A stretch of 64,000 bases of DNA from Ipomoea triloba (lineage: Eukaryota; Streptophyta; Magnoliopsida; Solanales; Convolvulaceae), in NCBI RefSeq assembly GCF_003576645.1, contig NC_044930.1, positions 12,225,512 to 12,289,511 of the forward strand, read 5' to 3'. Both the position numbers and the translations under genes were made by a program. Below the pieces are notes generated by a model. It saw only the letters and a list, made by a program, of their open reading frames with translations, searched no databases and was not told the DNA's origin. Position 1 is the stretch's first letter, and every line of letters starts with the position of its first letter. Of the stretch, positions 1 through 12,400 are shown one piece after another.

Positions 1-1718
1 TTTTCCTCCTTCAATAGGAAAAAAAAAAGATTACGAGTATTTAGTTGATGAGGACACTACAAAATATAAATTTCTATGTATATATATTTTTAAGTTAAAC
101 TGTATTTCTAGCTCTTTGTCCTCGTAAATTTATAGATGTTCGAAATGCCCTATAATATACGCTCATAAATAATTTATAAACAATATACGCTCATAAATAT
201 CTAGGTCGTCGTCACACGCTATGGGGTCTAATACATAGACTGTTTTTGAACTAAAGCAAATGACAAGAAGCAACCAATGATAAATATATCAAATGCTATT
301 CACAAATAATTCAATTAAGTTATATGAATAATAAAAATTATAAATTTAGTTTTCTTACTCTTGATTGTATGGAGCTAAAATAAATTCCCGGTCCTTCTCT
401 CGAAGCATGACATTCATAAGATAAGATTGGACCGCATTAGAATTCATAATCACATTGTCCTTTGAAATTTTCCTTGGGCGGACAAATCCTATTGAGGTAA
501 CTCTAATTTTCTTGCACAACCGATGAAGACATTTGAAATGTAGATAATTAATAAAAATAAAAGACTAAAGAGAAGTTTTTAAATATAGAAACATTATTAA
601 AAAATACTTACATTATAAACACTTGTATTATGGTCACATCGAGCCAATTTTTCGTACACTTGTATTATAAAAGATAAAAAAAAATTAAATTTCCGGTCCT
701 TCCCTCGAAACATAACATTCATAAGATAAGATATGTGACCGCATTAAATTTTCGGACACTTGTTGATCGGCTAACAGCCACGAAAGATCCAGTGGCTATG
801 TGATCACTACATGGTCTGAGCATTATTGTAGTGTGAACAATTACTTCAACCTAATCAAGGGAAGGGCAAGCAAAAGATTATTTCTCAAAAAGATTATGTA
901 AAGAAGGCGAGGGGCCACTATGAAGCGAACCGTCATCCTGGTGAAAAGGTTGAGGATAACTTCGCTATGGTTAAAGGATGCGGCGGATGGTTGGATGAGT
1001 AAGGTCACAACCTAATTCCTTTAACGGGTGTACTCGATGTGCGAAGGTGCGTCCACTCTGCGGGAGTGGACGGCTGGACAAATGGAATACCTCACACGAG
1101 TTTGAAGGATTACTACGAGATAGGAATAAGAGAATTTGTTTCCAATGTATTTTCCTATTTATTTATGAATAAATTTTGTAGTATCCTTGTAATATATTTT
1201 ATTATTGAATCTTTATACATGCGAATTATTTGATAGAATAATGTTAAATGTATGAAAAGATTCAATATGGATGTTTTGTGCATTACTAGCATTATTTGGA
1301 AAATGCTAAAATAGCTTAACGGCCGAAACGAAATTTAACAAGTGTGCTGCATGTTGAAATCTCGTAAAGGACTTTGGTTTTAGTTCATGTAGAATGGTAA
1401 GGATTTCAAGAATAAATTTGTTAAAATTGGGATGCCTATATAATCGTGAGCGCCACGACTCAAGTGTGTTGAATATTTTTAAAAGGATGAAGAAGAAGCC
1501 GCTGGAAGAAGTTGAAAAAGAAGAAGTCGCTGGTTCGTTGAAAGCATATTAGCTCTGGCTTTGGTGAAAAATGACTTCCCCAAAAAACGGAGAAGTCACG
1601 TTTCAAAAAACACAACTATTTTTCTCATTAATTGGAAGTCATTTTCCATTGACTTCAATTTTTCATACTCTTCCAAACACAACCTAAGATGAAAATGCAA
1701 ATTTTAAACACAAAAAAA
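1..1718. other. Gene-poor AT-rich left flank with an imperfect direct repeat
   Basis: No gene is recognised here. A segment of about 57 bp at 382-438, beginning AAATTCCCGGTCCTTC, recurs with a few changes at 686-746, giving an imperfect direct repeat about 300 bp apart. One short coding-like reading at 832-1002 is listed separately. The rest is AT-rich sequence in which I see no further structure. Confidence 0.5.
832..1002 (+). other. Unidentified 56-codon reading, possible exon relic
   Basis: An open frame of 56 codons runs from just after an AG dinucleotide at 830-831 to a TAA at 1000-1002. It is Lys/Gly-rich, contains the stretch RGHYEANRHPGEKVEDNF, and has no ATG at its start. It resembles a terminal exon, but I do not recognise the protein and see no upstream exon. 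It could be a gene relic, transposon-derived coding sequence or chance. No function is proposed. Confidence 0.2.
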
Positions 1719-2172
1719 TAATAAGGTCTCTAAACTTTTAAAATGTGCAATTAAACCCTTCGACTTATCATTTTAATGCATTTACACTCAATAATCGATT
1801 ATCCACATGGAATAACTTGTTAATAAAAGTTCCATCAATACTATTGACAACTGACCAATCATCGTTGATCGTCATTGTCCGTGAAAAAGGCAACCACAAT
1901 GGTCGCCTTCCTCTTCAAGGCAACCAAACTAGTTGCTTTCTTTGTCAATCAAAAGAAGGCGATCAATTTAGTCAATCCATAGTTGACTTGGTTATGTAAA
2001 TAGTGACAATTACATTATCGACGGCGATCAACAACAATTGACTACATTTTGCATGTCATGTCATTGTAATTTTGCTAGTAACCTTCTGGTTGCCAGTAAA
2101 TTTGACTTATTACACAATTTTAATAAGTTGAGAATTTAATTGCACCTTTTAAAAGTTCAGAAACCTCATTGT
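1719..2172. mobile_element. Non-autonomous TIR element (MULE-like MITE)
   Basis: The left end, about AATAAGGTCTCTAAACTTTT followed by GTGCAATTAAA, is matched in inverted orientation by the right end at about 2127-2172 (AATGAGGTTTCTGAACTTTT when reverse-complemented). The terminal inverted repeats are about 45 bp and imperfect, around a 450-bp element with no coding capacity. Long TIRs carrying AAACTTTTAAAA and AATTAAA motifs are common in Mutator-like non-autonomous elements, but the superfamily is an inference. No clear target duplication was identified. Confidence 0.5.
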
Positions 2173-2464
2173 GGTATCATGCAAAGTTCAATGGCTTATT
2201 TGATTAAATGATTATTTTCCTAAAGAAAAAAGATTTAGTTTAATACGGTACACCAAGCCCTCTTAATTAAAGCAACATGGTTTAATATCCCAAGTATGTA
2301 TCAACACATCAATGGATATTGATTTCCTAATCTTTTTCTATTAAAAAAAAACCATAAATAATGCACAGCTAAAATGGAAGTGATGCTAGCTCAGAGTCAC
2401 GCTTCACTGCATCTACAAACATCAAAATGCTCAGGTCATCATGCCAGAGAAGGCCGACCTGGCC

Positions 2465-5400
2465 TCATTGCTTTAGGCCATACTTCAAGCGTAGTGCATA
2501 AAGAATGTTTGAGTTCTTTGAAGTTCCCCTGCTAAATACTTCATCCCATATCTTGGCAAGTTCTGTTGTAAATGGGGAAAAAAAAAAAAAAAAAAGAAAG
2601 TCCTGATCATGCATCAGTAGAATGTGCTAAAGCGTATAGCTCAAAGATATGCAAACAGCTAAGAAGTCAATCACAAGGAATATGGTACAACAATAAACTG
2701 TCACAAAAGACGTACCAGCTTTATCAGAAGATGATAGACACATGATGATCATGCTGAATCTTGGGACCTTTGGCAGATTTTCCAAGTACCTAACAGCCAA
2801 ATCTTCATCTTCCCTGCTCATCAGAAGAAAAGGCATCTAGGTACTAAGTATGTGGTAATGGTGTTTGTATAACCTGAAATGGTGAAATCACCCTCCTACT
2901 TACATGAAAAATGTGGCAATACACCGAGCAATGTCCATAAGCATAGGAGCAGACAATGCATTCTTAAATATCTGAGGTAATGCCGCGGGTGAAGTTACCT
3001 GAACCATTTATAATATAAAAGGTGAGCAGTAGAAAGGCATAAAACCAATGCAGTCTAAATGGTATAAACAGAGTGAAGCGGAAGACTGAAAGAAGCAAAG
3101 AAGAGTGCATTGGAGGAGACCTTCAGTAATTGAACTTGAAGATTACGGTCACCAGAAAGTCCACGCCAAGAAACCTCAAACTGATAAGCTGAATTTGGTG
3201 GTGCAATATTTTTTGCAGCTTCAGCTTTGGCATAACTAGCTGCTCGGGCAGCAAGCTCTTGCACAGACTCCTTCAGCTCTTGTCTATCACTTTTTCGATT
3301 TCTCTGTGGAAATTACAGGACAGTTGAGGCCACAAAACTACTTTTCATCTTATAGCTTCTTTCTTAATATGCTTTAGAGTTCAGCACTGGTATGCTGACA
3401 GAAGTATTTAACATTTAACAGTTCTATAAAAATAATTTCTTTCTTTTAGTGTTAGAAGTGGAGAAACAATAACAATAACAATAAAGACCAAACCTCTGCA
3501 GTAGCCAAAGAAGAATTTGGATTAGCATCTGACTCTTTTGTGTCAAGTTCCATAGGACTAGCTTCAATGTTTATGGAAGGCTTTGCAGAAACAGTTCTCT
3601 TACTTCCCTGCCAAAGAGCTGACATTTCAGCTAGCTTGAGGAAACTGAGAAAATGAATCCATTTATTATATCTTCACTGCTATTTCTAAAGGGAATTTTG
3701 AATTTTCTCTTGCTAATTATACATTGTAGAGACACTAGTCCAAACAAATGAATTAGATGTGCCTTGTGGCATATTATCCTTATTGTAGCACCTCAAGGCA
3801 GTTAAACATAGAACTAAATCCCCTAGACGAGAAATTTTCACTGAACTACTAGAACAGTATACCAAAAGATGCAAACTACTAAAAATAAATCCAAGCATCT
3901 AGTGTTTTCCCATCAACCAAATCCAGGTTTAAATTTAATGAGCATTCCCCCATTTAAAATCCAAAAGACCAACACTTATTCAGGATAACAACCTGAGTAA
4001 AAGTTACCTGAATTTCTGTCACCCGCTGAGAACTGCTCGAGACAGATTGAACAGTGGCCTCAGATTTCTTCATCTCCTCTTCTGGTTTTGCAGATTTTTG
4101 TGTCCTTTGAACAGATTTTTTGGTTGATCCAGATACTTTCTTAAGAATTTCCTGTTCAGATTGATTGAACTGAGTCAACTAACTGGTAAATGATGTAGAG
4201 AGAGAATACAAACATGACAATGCCCAAACTGTGCAGACTTCTAAAAGGTACCAGAGCAATATCTTGAAAAATGAAGCTTCAAAATTCAAATACATGCATA
4301 CACACAGAACAGATACAGCCTACAGGCATAAATTTCCTATGTAACTTTAATAATTAATAGTCTGATGTACTAGAAATTGAACTTGAGAACAGGAGTTCCC
4401 AGGATGCTCCGACAACCATGAATTTTGTATCTCTACAAGATTCACTTCATTATTTTTTGTATATTCCCTCCCCTAACTAGATGTCAACCTTTGCTTTTTC
4501 AGCATCTCCAGATAAACCATGTGTTCCTAAAAGGAAAATTTTAATTCTTATTCATGTATTAACAGGATCCACTAATAAAAGACTTGTATTATATTAAATG
4601 TATATACAATTCAAATCGAACAACAACCTATGACCAAGAACTAGTGAACTACCATTTTCCCCCTTGAGGGAGTCCAGATACCCAGAAGTAAACAAATAAA
4701 GTTTACAACAACACCACAAACAAGAACTAGTATCTAGACATTGTGACGACTATACCTTCTCATACAAAGCTTTTACTTCAGCATACTGCTTCTTAACCTC
4801 ATTATTTTGTGGTTCCAACCTCAAGGCAAACTCAGCATCTGCACTGAGCTATAACTACATCAGGGAAATATGCAATCAAAAACATGGGAGATCTTCATTC
4901 TCTTCAATTTAATATTTGTAGCTATACCTTCAGTGGATTCTCTTAATTTTCCAAGTTCTTTTCTAGCAGTTGAACGGCGAGAGTATGCCTTAATGTAGCG
5001 ATCATCCAAGTTCAAAGCCTCTGTACAGTCATCCTCAGCCTCCTGGAATCTAAAATAAAGCATAATGAAAGTAGATTAGAAGAACTGCCTGACTATTTAT
5101 TTAAGTTAACCTAATCTCATCTAAGAAAATGAATAAGAGTATATCAACTTGCCTTTTGATCTTAAGATAAGCCATAGCCCTATTAGCATAAGCTACTGCA
5201 GTTGGTGATAAAACAATGCTTCTAGAGTAGCAATCAATTGCTTCGTTGAATTTTTTATGCTTAAAGAACTCATTTCCCTACCAAAAAAAAGTATGAAATA
5301 GAAATGTAATATCCATGAGGACCTAGGTACGAACTTCAGTTTATAACAGAATTAAAAATAAAAAAAAAAAAATGAAGGCCAAAATATACCAACTCTTTTT

Positions 5401-6884
5401 CTGCATTGGCATCAGCAAAACTGTCTTCTGTCCTGAAACGACTTGACAAATGATTGATTGAATCATAATTTTTCAAATATCCATACTGACCAGCAGCACT
5501 AGAGCTGGAGTTAAGTTTCTCCACTTGTCTCCCATTAGTTTGGGGAACACTAGAAAGTTCATTAGCACTTTTTACTCCCTCTCCCTGTGAAAGCACAATT
5601 TGGAAAGAAAAGAATTTTCAGTAACAAAGTAAAGAATTCTTCAAGCAAGGATGTGGAGAAGTAGACAAGACAACAGGAGAGGGGAACAAAAGGGGAGGGA
5701 GGGGAATATTGCATAGATTGGATTTCATTCAATCTGTAATATTACTAGTTACTAATTGGTTAATATGCAATAGAAAAACCTGAACAGCTAATTGTTGAAG
5801 TCATACTAAGAACAAAGTTCTAAACTAGAAATCCAGATCCTGAAAATGTTAATCTCCACAAATGAGGCTGAAAGGATAAATAATTACCTTTCTAAATTTC
5901 AAATGAAAAGGTGTATACTGTAGGACTGTAATTTAGATATCACTTCAAGCAGTCAAGCATCAAAATAAAAATTCCCATGGTAATGACTAATGAGAATAGC
6001 AGAGCCACCCACACTGGTAATATTACAAAATTGAGGAAAAGGAATATGAAGGAAAATAGTTTCCTTATTATAAATCTCATTTATTTTAACATAAATCTGT
6101 AAGCAAATTTAGTAAAGTTACCACTTACCAGCTTCTCTTTGCCAAGGGCCTCTGATTTCACCTTCTTGTCCTTGTTCTTCAATGACAGTTCCCAATCTTG
6201 TAGATTATTCAATAGCCCCTCAAAACCCTGCTTAACAAGTATGCTGCTCAAGCTAATATACACTCAAAATGACCAAGAATTTGTAAGGAAAAACTCAAAA
6301 CTATTTATATGCACAATAACTGAATTAATAATATTCAAATTTCAAGCAAAATGGCTAAAAAGACATAAAACAGAACATCTACTGGAACAGAAAAAGAATA
6401 AAAGTAAAATCCATTCTTACTGACTCCTGTGCATCTATCTAAAGTTCAAATTTTCTTTCTATCTCGAGGCAAAATCCGCCAAAATACTCCCTTCAATTTA
6501 GAGTCTTTCCACTCTCCTTCTTTCTATTATTTGGGAACTAATTTTAATTTATTTTTTCTATGAAATTTCAAAGAAAAATGTGCACTTTGTGACTTTGCGT
6601 TCAGAAAATACCCACAAAACAAAACAAAAACAAAAACAAAAACAAAAACAAAAAAAACTTTATGTGAACAGAGGAACTTCGCAACTTTCAAGGGTATTCA
6701 AAATTCACAAGATATAATCTCGAGAAATATACAATGGAGTAAGTATAAGATATAGAGCTGATAAGAATGACAGCATGAAACGCAAAAAAAGAGGGGGGGA
6801 CTTAAGAAGAAAACCCTTGCATTCCGTAATAGAGTAGAAAACCTGAAGTTGATCGCGGCTGTGCTTGCTCGGAACCCTAGCCAT
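2465..6884 (-). CDS. RPAP3/TPR5-like co-chaperone, 12 exons, 465 aa
   Basis: Exons, minus strand: 6884-6843, 6227-6129, 5584-5390, 5277-5153, 5049-4928, 4838-4756, 4151-4008, 3607-3494, 3303-3121, 2998-2904, 2813-2716, 2562-2465. They sum to 1398 nt with all phases consistent. The start is the ATG opening MARVPSKHSRDQLQ. Residues about 110-222 form a TPR clamp (GNEFFKHKKFNEAIDCYSRS, then AYSRRSTARKELG). Residues 223-330 are Ser/Lys/Glu-rich and probably disordered. About 338-465 is an RPAP3_C domain (AYQFEVSWRGL, LENLPKVPRF, MIIMCLSSSDKA). Family knowledge: RPAP3 proteins use the TPR to bind HSP90/HSP70 tails and belong to the R2TP complex that assembles RNA polymerases, PIKKs and box C/D snoRNPs; the plant homologue is called TPR5. 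The fourth intron has a GC donor. Nothing looks broken. SPAG1-type proteins are the nearest alternative. Confidence 0.92.
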
Positions 6885-7277
6885 GGAAATTCGAGGGAGG
6901 ATGATAGTTCGCGATGCTTCTCGGGGAGCTTTGTTTTGAGTTTTGAGTTGTGAGTTTTGGGAGCGCACGCTGACGACTACAGACGTCCAAGAGACTGCTG
7001 TTTTCCGCTTCTTTAATTTTTGGGTTTTGACCCTTTCTTATTTAACGTTCTTTTTTTTTTCTCTTGGACGAGCCGTTCTTCTAGTCTAGTAAGAAGCTCG
7101 ATTGATTTTATTTTCTCGTGAAAATATGCAAAGAGTAATACTCCGTAGGACTCTATGTATTTTGAGTTACTCCCTATTCTAGATTTCTTGTGATTTTCTA
7201 TTCTAGTCTGGATGAGATTTTCTCATTCCATGTAATCTGTATTTTAGAACAATCTTATTTAATACAATTCATTCAGT
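6885..7277. other. Upstream region of the RPAP3-like gene and edge of a Copia relic
   Basis: This stretch lies 5' of the minus-strand RPAP3-like gene and should hold its promoter and leader. A CT-rich tract sits at about 7016-7066. The right part, about 7085-7277, precedes a retroelement primer-binding-like site and may be a decayed 5' LTR, but no second copy exists in the window to confirm that. Confidence 0.3.
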
Positions 7278-8249
7278 TTTCATCTGGTATCAGTTAGTTA
7301 GGGTTACGTTCCTAATAATTATTCTTGTCGTCTGTCCGTATCGCCGTCTCGTCGCTGTCCGTGCCTCTGAAATCATGCAACAAGGCAGTAGCAATTGGGA
7401 TCGTGGCAGTCCGCGTCGAGGTCAGCATGATAGACATGGCTTTAATGTTGAGTGTCAACTTTGTCCTGGTTTCGGCCACGTGGCACCCAATTGTTTTCTA
7501 CGCTTTAGAAAATCGTGTTTCGTTTGTTATAGTTTTGGTTATGTGCCACACAATTGTTCTCGATGCTTTGATGTTCAATGCCAACTTTGTAATGGTTTTG
7601 GCCACACGGCACCCAGTTGTGTTGTGCGCTTTGAAAAACGGTGTCTCATTTATTCTAGTTTCGGTCACGTGGCAACCGATTGTGTTTGGCGTCGTTTAAG
7701 AACTTTGAATCCTCAAGCTAATTTGGTGTTTCAGAACGGTTTGGGTGCCTCATCAGATTCTCATACTTGGTTACCGGACACCAGAGCTACACATCATGCA
7801 ACTCCGGACATAGCTACCCTTTCTACCTCTAAGAAGTACACTGGTAATGACACTTTACGTGTCGGTGATGGTATGGGTCTGTCTATTAGTTGTGTTGGTC
7901 ATGCTACTTTTGATACCCCATCTAGGTCTAGGTCTTTTAAGTTATCTAATATTCTCCATGTTCCTAGTTTGTCAACATCCTTACTATCTATTCAAAAGTT
8001 TGCATCAGATAATAAAGTGTTTTTTGACTTTCACCCCTCCTTTTTTGTTGTAAAGGATATCACCACCAAGGAAATCTTTCTGCAGGGCAGTAGCTCTGGG
8101 GGACTCTATACTCTTCCTACTCCAGTTTCCTCTCCTTCTGCCTTTCTGTCAGCTCGTGCTTCTGCGTCAGTTTGGCATAACTGACTAGGTCATCCTAATT
8201 ATCGTGTCCTTAGTCGCGTTCTTTAGTCATGTTCGATTAGTGACTCTAG

Positions 8250-8250
<1 letters not shown>
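7278..8250 (+). pseudogene. Copia-type retrotransposon gag/protease remnant with four zinc knuckles
   Basis: A primer-binding-like site (TCTGGTATCAGTTAG, about 7281) is followed by an open frame at 7375-8184. It carries four tandem CCHC-like knuckles: CQLCPGFGHVAPNC, CFVCYSFGYVPHNC, CQLCNGFGHTAPSC and CLIYSSFGHVATDC. The second has Tyr for His and the fourth Tyr for Cys. Next comes a protease-like segment, WLPDTRATHH, where Copia proteases have D-T/S-G-A, so the active-site Gly is Arg. A GAG pre-integrase region follows (LHVPSLSTSLLS, then WHN-stop-LGHP). The stop at 8182-8184 replaces a sense codon and a second in-frame stop follows near 8224. The N-terminal gag and everything after the pre-integrase segment are gone, the 3' side ending at an AT microsatellite (8254-8280). 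Confidence 0.85.
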
Positions 8251-8285
<35 letters not shown>

Positions 8286-8470
8286 GAACGATGCACTGCT
8301 AATAATTGAAAATAATATGAGAAATACACCTAGAAGGGATGGAGACCCACTCCCTCAAACCAGCATAACTCAGCATAAGAACCTGAGGCCCTGGCTAACA
8401 CATGAGCAACATGGTTCGCTAATCAACTAATTAACACGACAAACTAACACATTCCCCAATAGAGGAAATA

Positions 8471-8653
8471 ATTCTCTTGCAATGATTTCTAACTAAGCTT
8501 GTATAAGAGTAATCACCCGAAGCTTTATGGAAGCCTAAGCAAAAGTTGAGGTTGTCCAACTCTAAATGATTCTCTTGCAATGATTTCTAACTAAGCCTGT
8601 ATAAGAGTAATCATCCGAAGCTTTATGGAAGCCTAAGCAAAAGTTGAGATTGT
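8471..8653. repeat. Two-copy tandem repeat, about 98-bp period
   Basis: A unit starting ATTCTCTTGCAATGATTTCT begins at 8471 and again at 8569. The matching portion is about 84 bp with roughly three substitutions, followed by a short spacer. No coding content is seen. From here to about 9080 the sequence is AT-rich with nothing else recognisable. Confidence 0.75.
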
Positions 8654-9081
8654 GTTGTTAAAGTAAATATTTTAGATATGGTAAATGATTAACGAACATA
8701 AATGAAGGGTACCAATCATCATTCGTTCAGACGGCAGAACCCTAGATGTACTATACCAAAAAAAAAAAAAAAACCTTCATTCACTCTTATAATTTGCGCA
8801 TTGTGTGATTAAATTAATTCCCAACATGAAAATTAAAATAAGTAAGTACTTAATACATTTTTAAATATTAATAATTAATATAAAATAAAAAATAATTATT
8901 TTCAATATAATCAAAATGAGTCTTTTCAACTTCTAATAAAAGTAGTACTAAAAATGAGTATTACTCTAGATAGTTATAATCGAGAATATAAAAATAATGT
9001 CCTAACAATTTCATATTAACACAAATTAAGTCTTCTTAATGCGATATTGATGAGTCAGTAAAACTTAACTTATTTTTTTGT

Positions 9082-9250
9082 TATTAGCCAATAACCTTGT
9101 GGTTAAATAGCATGCAGATGTAGTGATTCTCTCGAATGTGATGTCATGAGATCGAGCCTTAGAACATGTTGAAAAAGTATCATATCTCATGAAATCAAAT
9201 TTTCTATATTAGACCTTAGACTAGAGTCAATAGTAGGTACACAATGTATC
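9082..9250 (+). mobile_element. SINE-like, tRNA-derived sequence
   Basis: A segment around 9087-9110 (AACCTTGTGGTTAAATAGC) resembles a Pol III A box. GAGATCGAGCC at 9148-9158, about 55 bp downstream, resembles a B box. This spacing and wording are typical of tRNA-derived plant SINEs. The 3' end is not sharply defined and I see no target duplication, so the borders are approximate. Confidence 0.45.
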
Positions 9251-9446
9251 GTGGATCCTAGTGTGTTGACTTATTTTGACATTTCTCGGTGTGACTAATT
9301 GAGATTTGAGAAATTTGCTCTTGATAAACTGGTTGACTGACTTTGTCTTCTCTTCCATTTCACTATCCCTCATTAAAATTTAAAATGATGAATCAATTGC
9401 AGAATTGCTAATCTGCTAAAAGCTCATTAACGACCCACAGTATTCA

Positions 9447-12400
9447 ATGAACGGTGAACAACCTCAATCCCGTCCTCCGTTCTCCTATCATGTCTTCCTG
9501 AGCTTCACATCCCAAGAAGAATCCGTCAACACTTTCACCGATCACCTCTACACGGCTCTGAAGCAAGCCGGATTCAGCAGCTTCAGACAAGAAGACGGCG
9601 GAACTGACGGGCAAAAGGCAATCCAAGAATCGAAGGTTTATATTGTCGTGTTGTCGGAGAACTATGCACGCTCAAGATCCCGCCTTGATGAACTGGCGAT
9701 AATTCTTGAGCGGAAAAGGGAATTTGGGCATTATTATGCAGTTTTGCCTGTTTTCTACCGAGTGGATCCTTCTGATCTCAGGAAGCTCACGGGGAGAATT
9801 GGTGAGGCATTGAATTGGATTGGGGAGAATGGAGGGAGCCAATGGAAGGAGAATGTGAAAAAGTGGAAGCAGGCTTTAATAGAAGTTGCAGACTTGGGAG
9901 GGATGATCTTACACAACCAAGCTAATGGGTAGGCATTTTACTATCTCTCAACTCATATTTTAGCCTCCGAAGCAATAATGAGCTTAAGATTTAGTAGCAA
10001 CTCATTTTTCTGTGCACACAAGATGTTCTCCTAATTTTCTTACTGATGGGTGATGGGTGGAGACGTGGAGTGGTGGTAAAATGTCAAGTCCATCAATTCG
10101 TGGCCTGGAGATTGTTGGGCGGTCCATCAATTTGTGTCAAGGGATTATTGGACGGATTTCGGTGAAAAGTCAATTTTAATCCTGTCTTTAGAAAATGTGG
10201 TGACGCCATGACAATATATAAGGAAATAAAATTGTGCTGTGAAGTATAGTTTTTTGGCGTGGTAAGCGTTTTGTTAGGATCAAGTGCTTGCCCACTTACT
10301 CCAAAAGCTATAGCTCGTAGCGAAAGTGTAACTTTATTTCCTTATACCGTCACATATTTTCGAGATGCTAGGGTTGGACTTGGTTTTTTATCCTTTGTTG
10401 GCCTTTGCCCAACACTCCTCCAACCATCGGGTGCTAGACTTGGCCTTTACTGCCCTCTGCCCATCCATTCTAACAAGTGGTATCAGAGACTGTGCCGTTA
10501 AGACTAGCTTTTGGCGTCAAAGGTGGATCCAGAAAATATTTGGAGTGGGGCATTATTAAAACAAAAGAGACAGTTTGAAAAATAAAAATGAAACACTTAG
10601 AAGCATAGCCATAAATATTGTTGAATATGAGCGATAAAATGATTGGAATAGAAAACACATATTGTTGGATATGGGTGAACATCTTATATTATAAAGAATA
10701 TAAATGAAAACACTAATGAGATTCAACCCCATGATCCTGACGCTTACACACCATTGTTCCCACCATATTCTTCAGAAGCTTATTGCCATTTTAGCTGTCT
10801 TACATTGCATTCTGTTTTCAAATGCTTACATTACTCAATTTTCTGCAGCATTAAGATTTTTAGTCTGTGCCAAAAGGATATAGTAGTTCAATCATTTATG
10901 CTGCTTTCTTTTACCTGTTGACAAAATCTTTCAGGCATGAATCTAAATTCATCCAGAAGATCCTTAGAGTGGTAGAAAATAAACTGAGCCGGCCAGCATT
11001 GAGCACTTCTAATAAGCTGATTGGAATACATCGCCGAACTGAAAATATCAATTCATGGCTACAAGACAGATCAACTGATGTTGACATTCTTGTGATTTGT
11101 GGGATGGGTGGTATAGGAAAGACCACCGTTGCCAAATATGTGTTCAATCTGAACTATCCTAAATTTGAGAGGAGCAGCTTCCTGGCAAACATTAGAGATA
11201 TGTCAAAACAGCCAAATGGTTTAGTCACTCTTCAAAAACAACTTCTATATGACATTCTCGGAAGGAAGAAGGAAAAGACATTCTTTGTTGATAGAGGTAT
11301 AAATGAGATTATAGATGCTGTAAGTTGTAAGAAGCTTCTTCTTGTCCTTGATGATGTTGATCAACGTGATCAATTAGATGCATTATTTGGCATGAGGGAT
11401 TGGTTTTACCCGGGAAGTAAAATTATTGTGACAACTAGGGACAAGAGGTTATTTAGACCTTATGAAATTTATAAGATGTATGAGCTTGAAGGTTTGAATA
11501 GCAATGAATCAATTGAGCTCTTGAGTTGGCATGCTTTTGGCCAAAACCATCCTCATGAGGGCTATTTGGAATATGCAGAAAAGGTTGCAAGTCAATGTGG
11601 TGGACTTCCGTTAGCCCTAGAAGTTATAGGTTCTTCTTTGGCAGGAAGAGATGTTGCTCAATGGGAAAGTACGATAAAAAAGTTGGAAGTTATCCCCAAT
11701 CATCAGATCCTCAAGAAACTTAGAATAAGTTATGAGTCCTTAGAAGATGATCATGATCAGAATTTATTTCTGCATATAGCTTGTTTCTTTGTTGGAATGG
11801 ATAGGGAATATATTGTTACAATTCTAAATAGTTGTGACTTTTACACTGTTGTTGGGATTCAGAATCTCATTGATAGAAATCTAGTAAAAACCAACGAATC
11901 TAACAAGCTGACTATGCATCAAATTATTCAGAATATGGGGAGAGAAATTGTTCATCAAGAATCACCCGTTGAGCCTGGGAAGCGCAGTAGACTCTGGCGT
12001 TCCAAGGATTCCTTTAATGTGTTGCTGAGAAAATCTGTATGGAACATTTTCTTATGCAGATCTTCATTTGTTTTATTTGTGTTTTCCCATTCTCATGCAC
12101 ATATTTTGTTTGCATTTACAGGGGACCAAAACAGTTCAGGGTATGATACTTGACATGGATATGCTCAAGGAAGATGGAACAGCAAGGACAACCTTTCCTT
12201 TTAGTCATTTCAAGAAACGCAAACTTGAATTTCTTGAAAACTCATGTGCTCAAAAATGTAAAATGCAACCGAAGGCACCCTTTTATCTATGGAATCTGTC
12301 ATACAGTACAGAAGTTTCAGAAGAACAAATCCTAAATACTGATGCATTTGTGGAAATGCACAGATTAAGACTGCTCCATCTTAGTTATGTCCGACTGATT

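Noticed and set aside
10259..10559. Open readings of 64-80 codons in TNL intron 1
   Set aside because: They lie in a dispersed repeat with a relative in another intron, have no recognised domain, and overlap in several frames.
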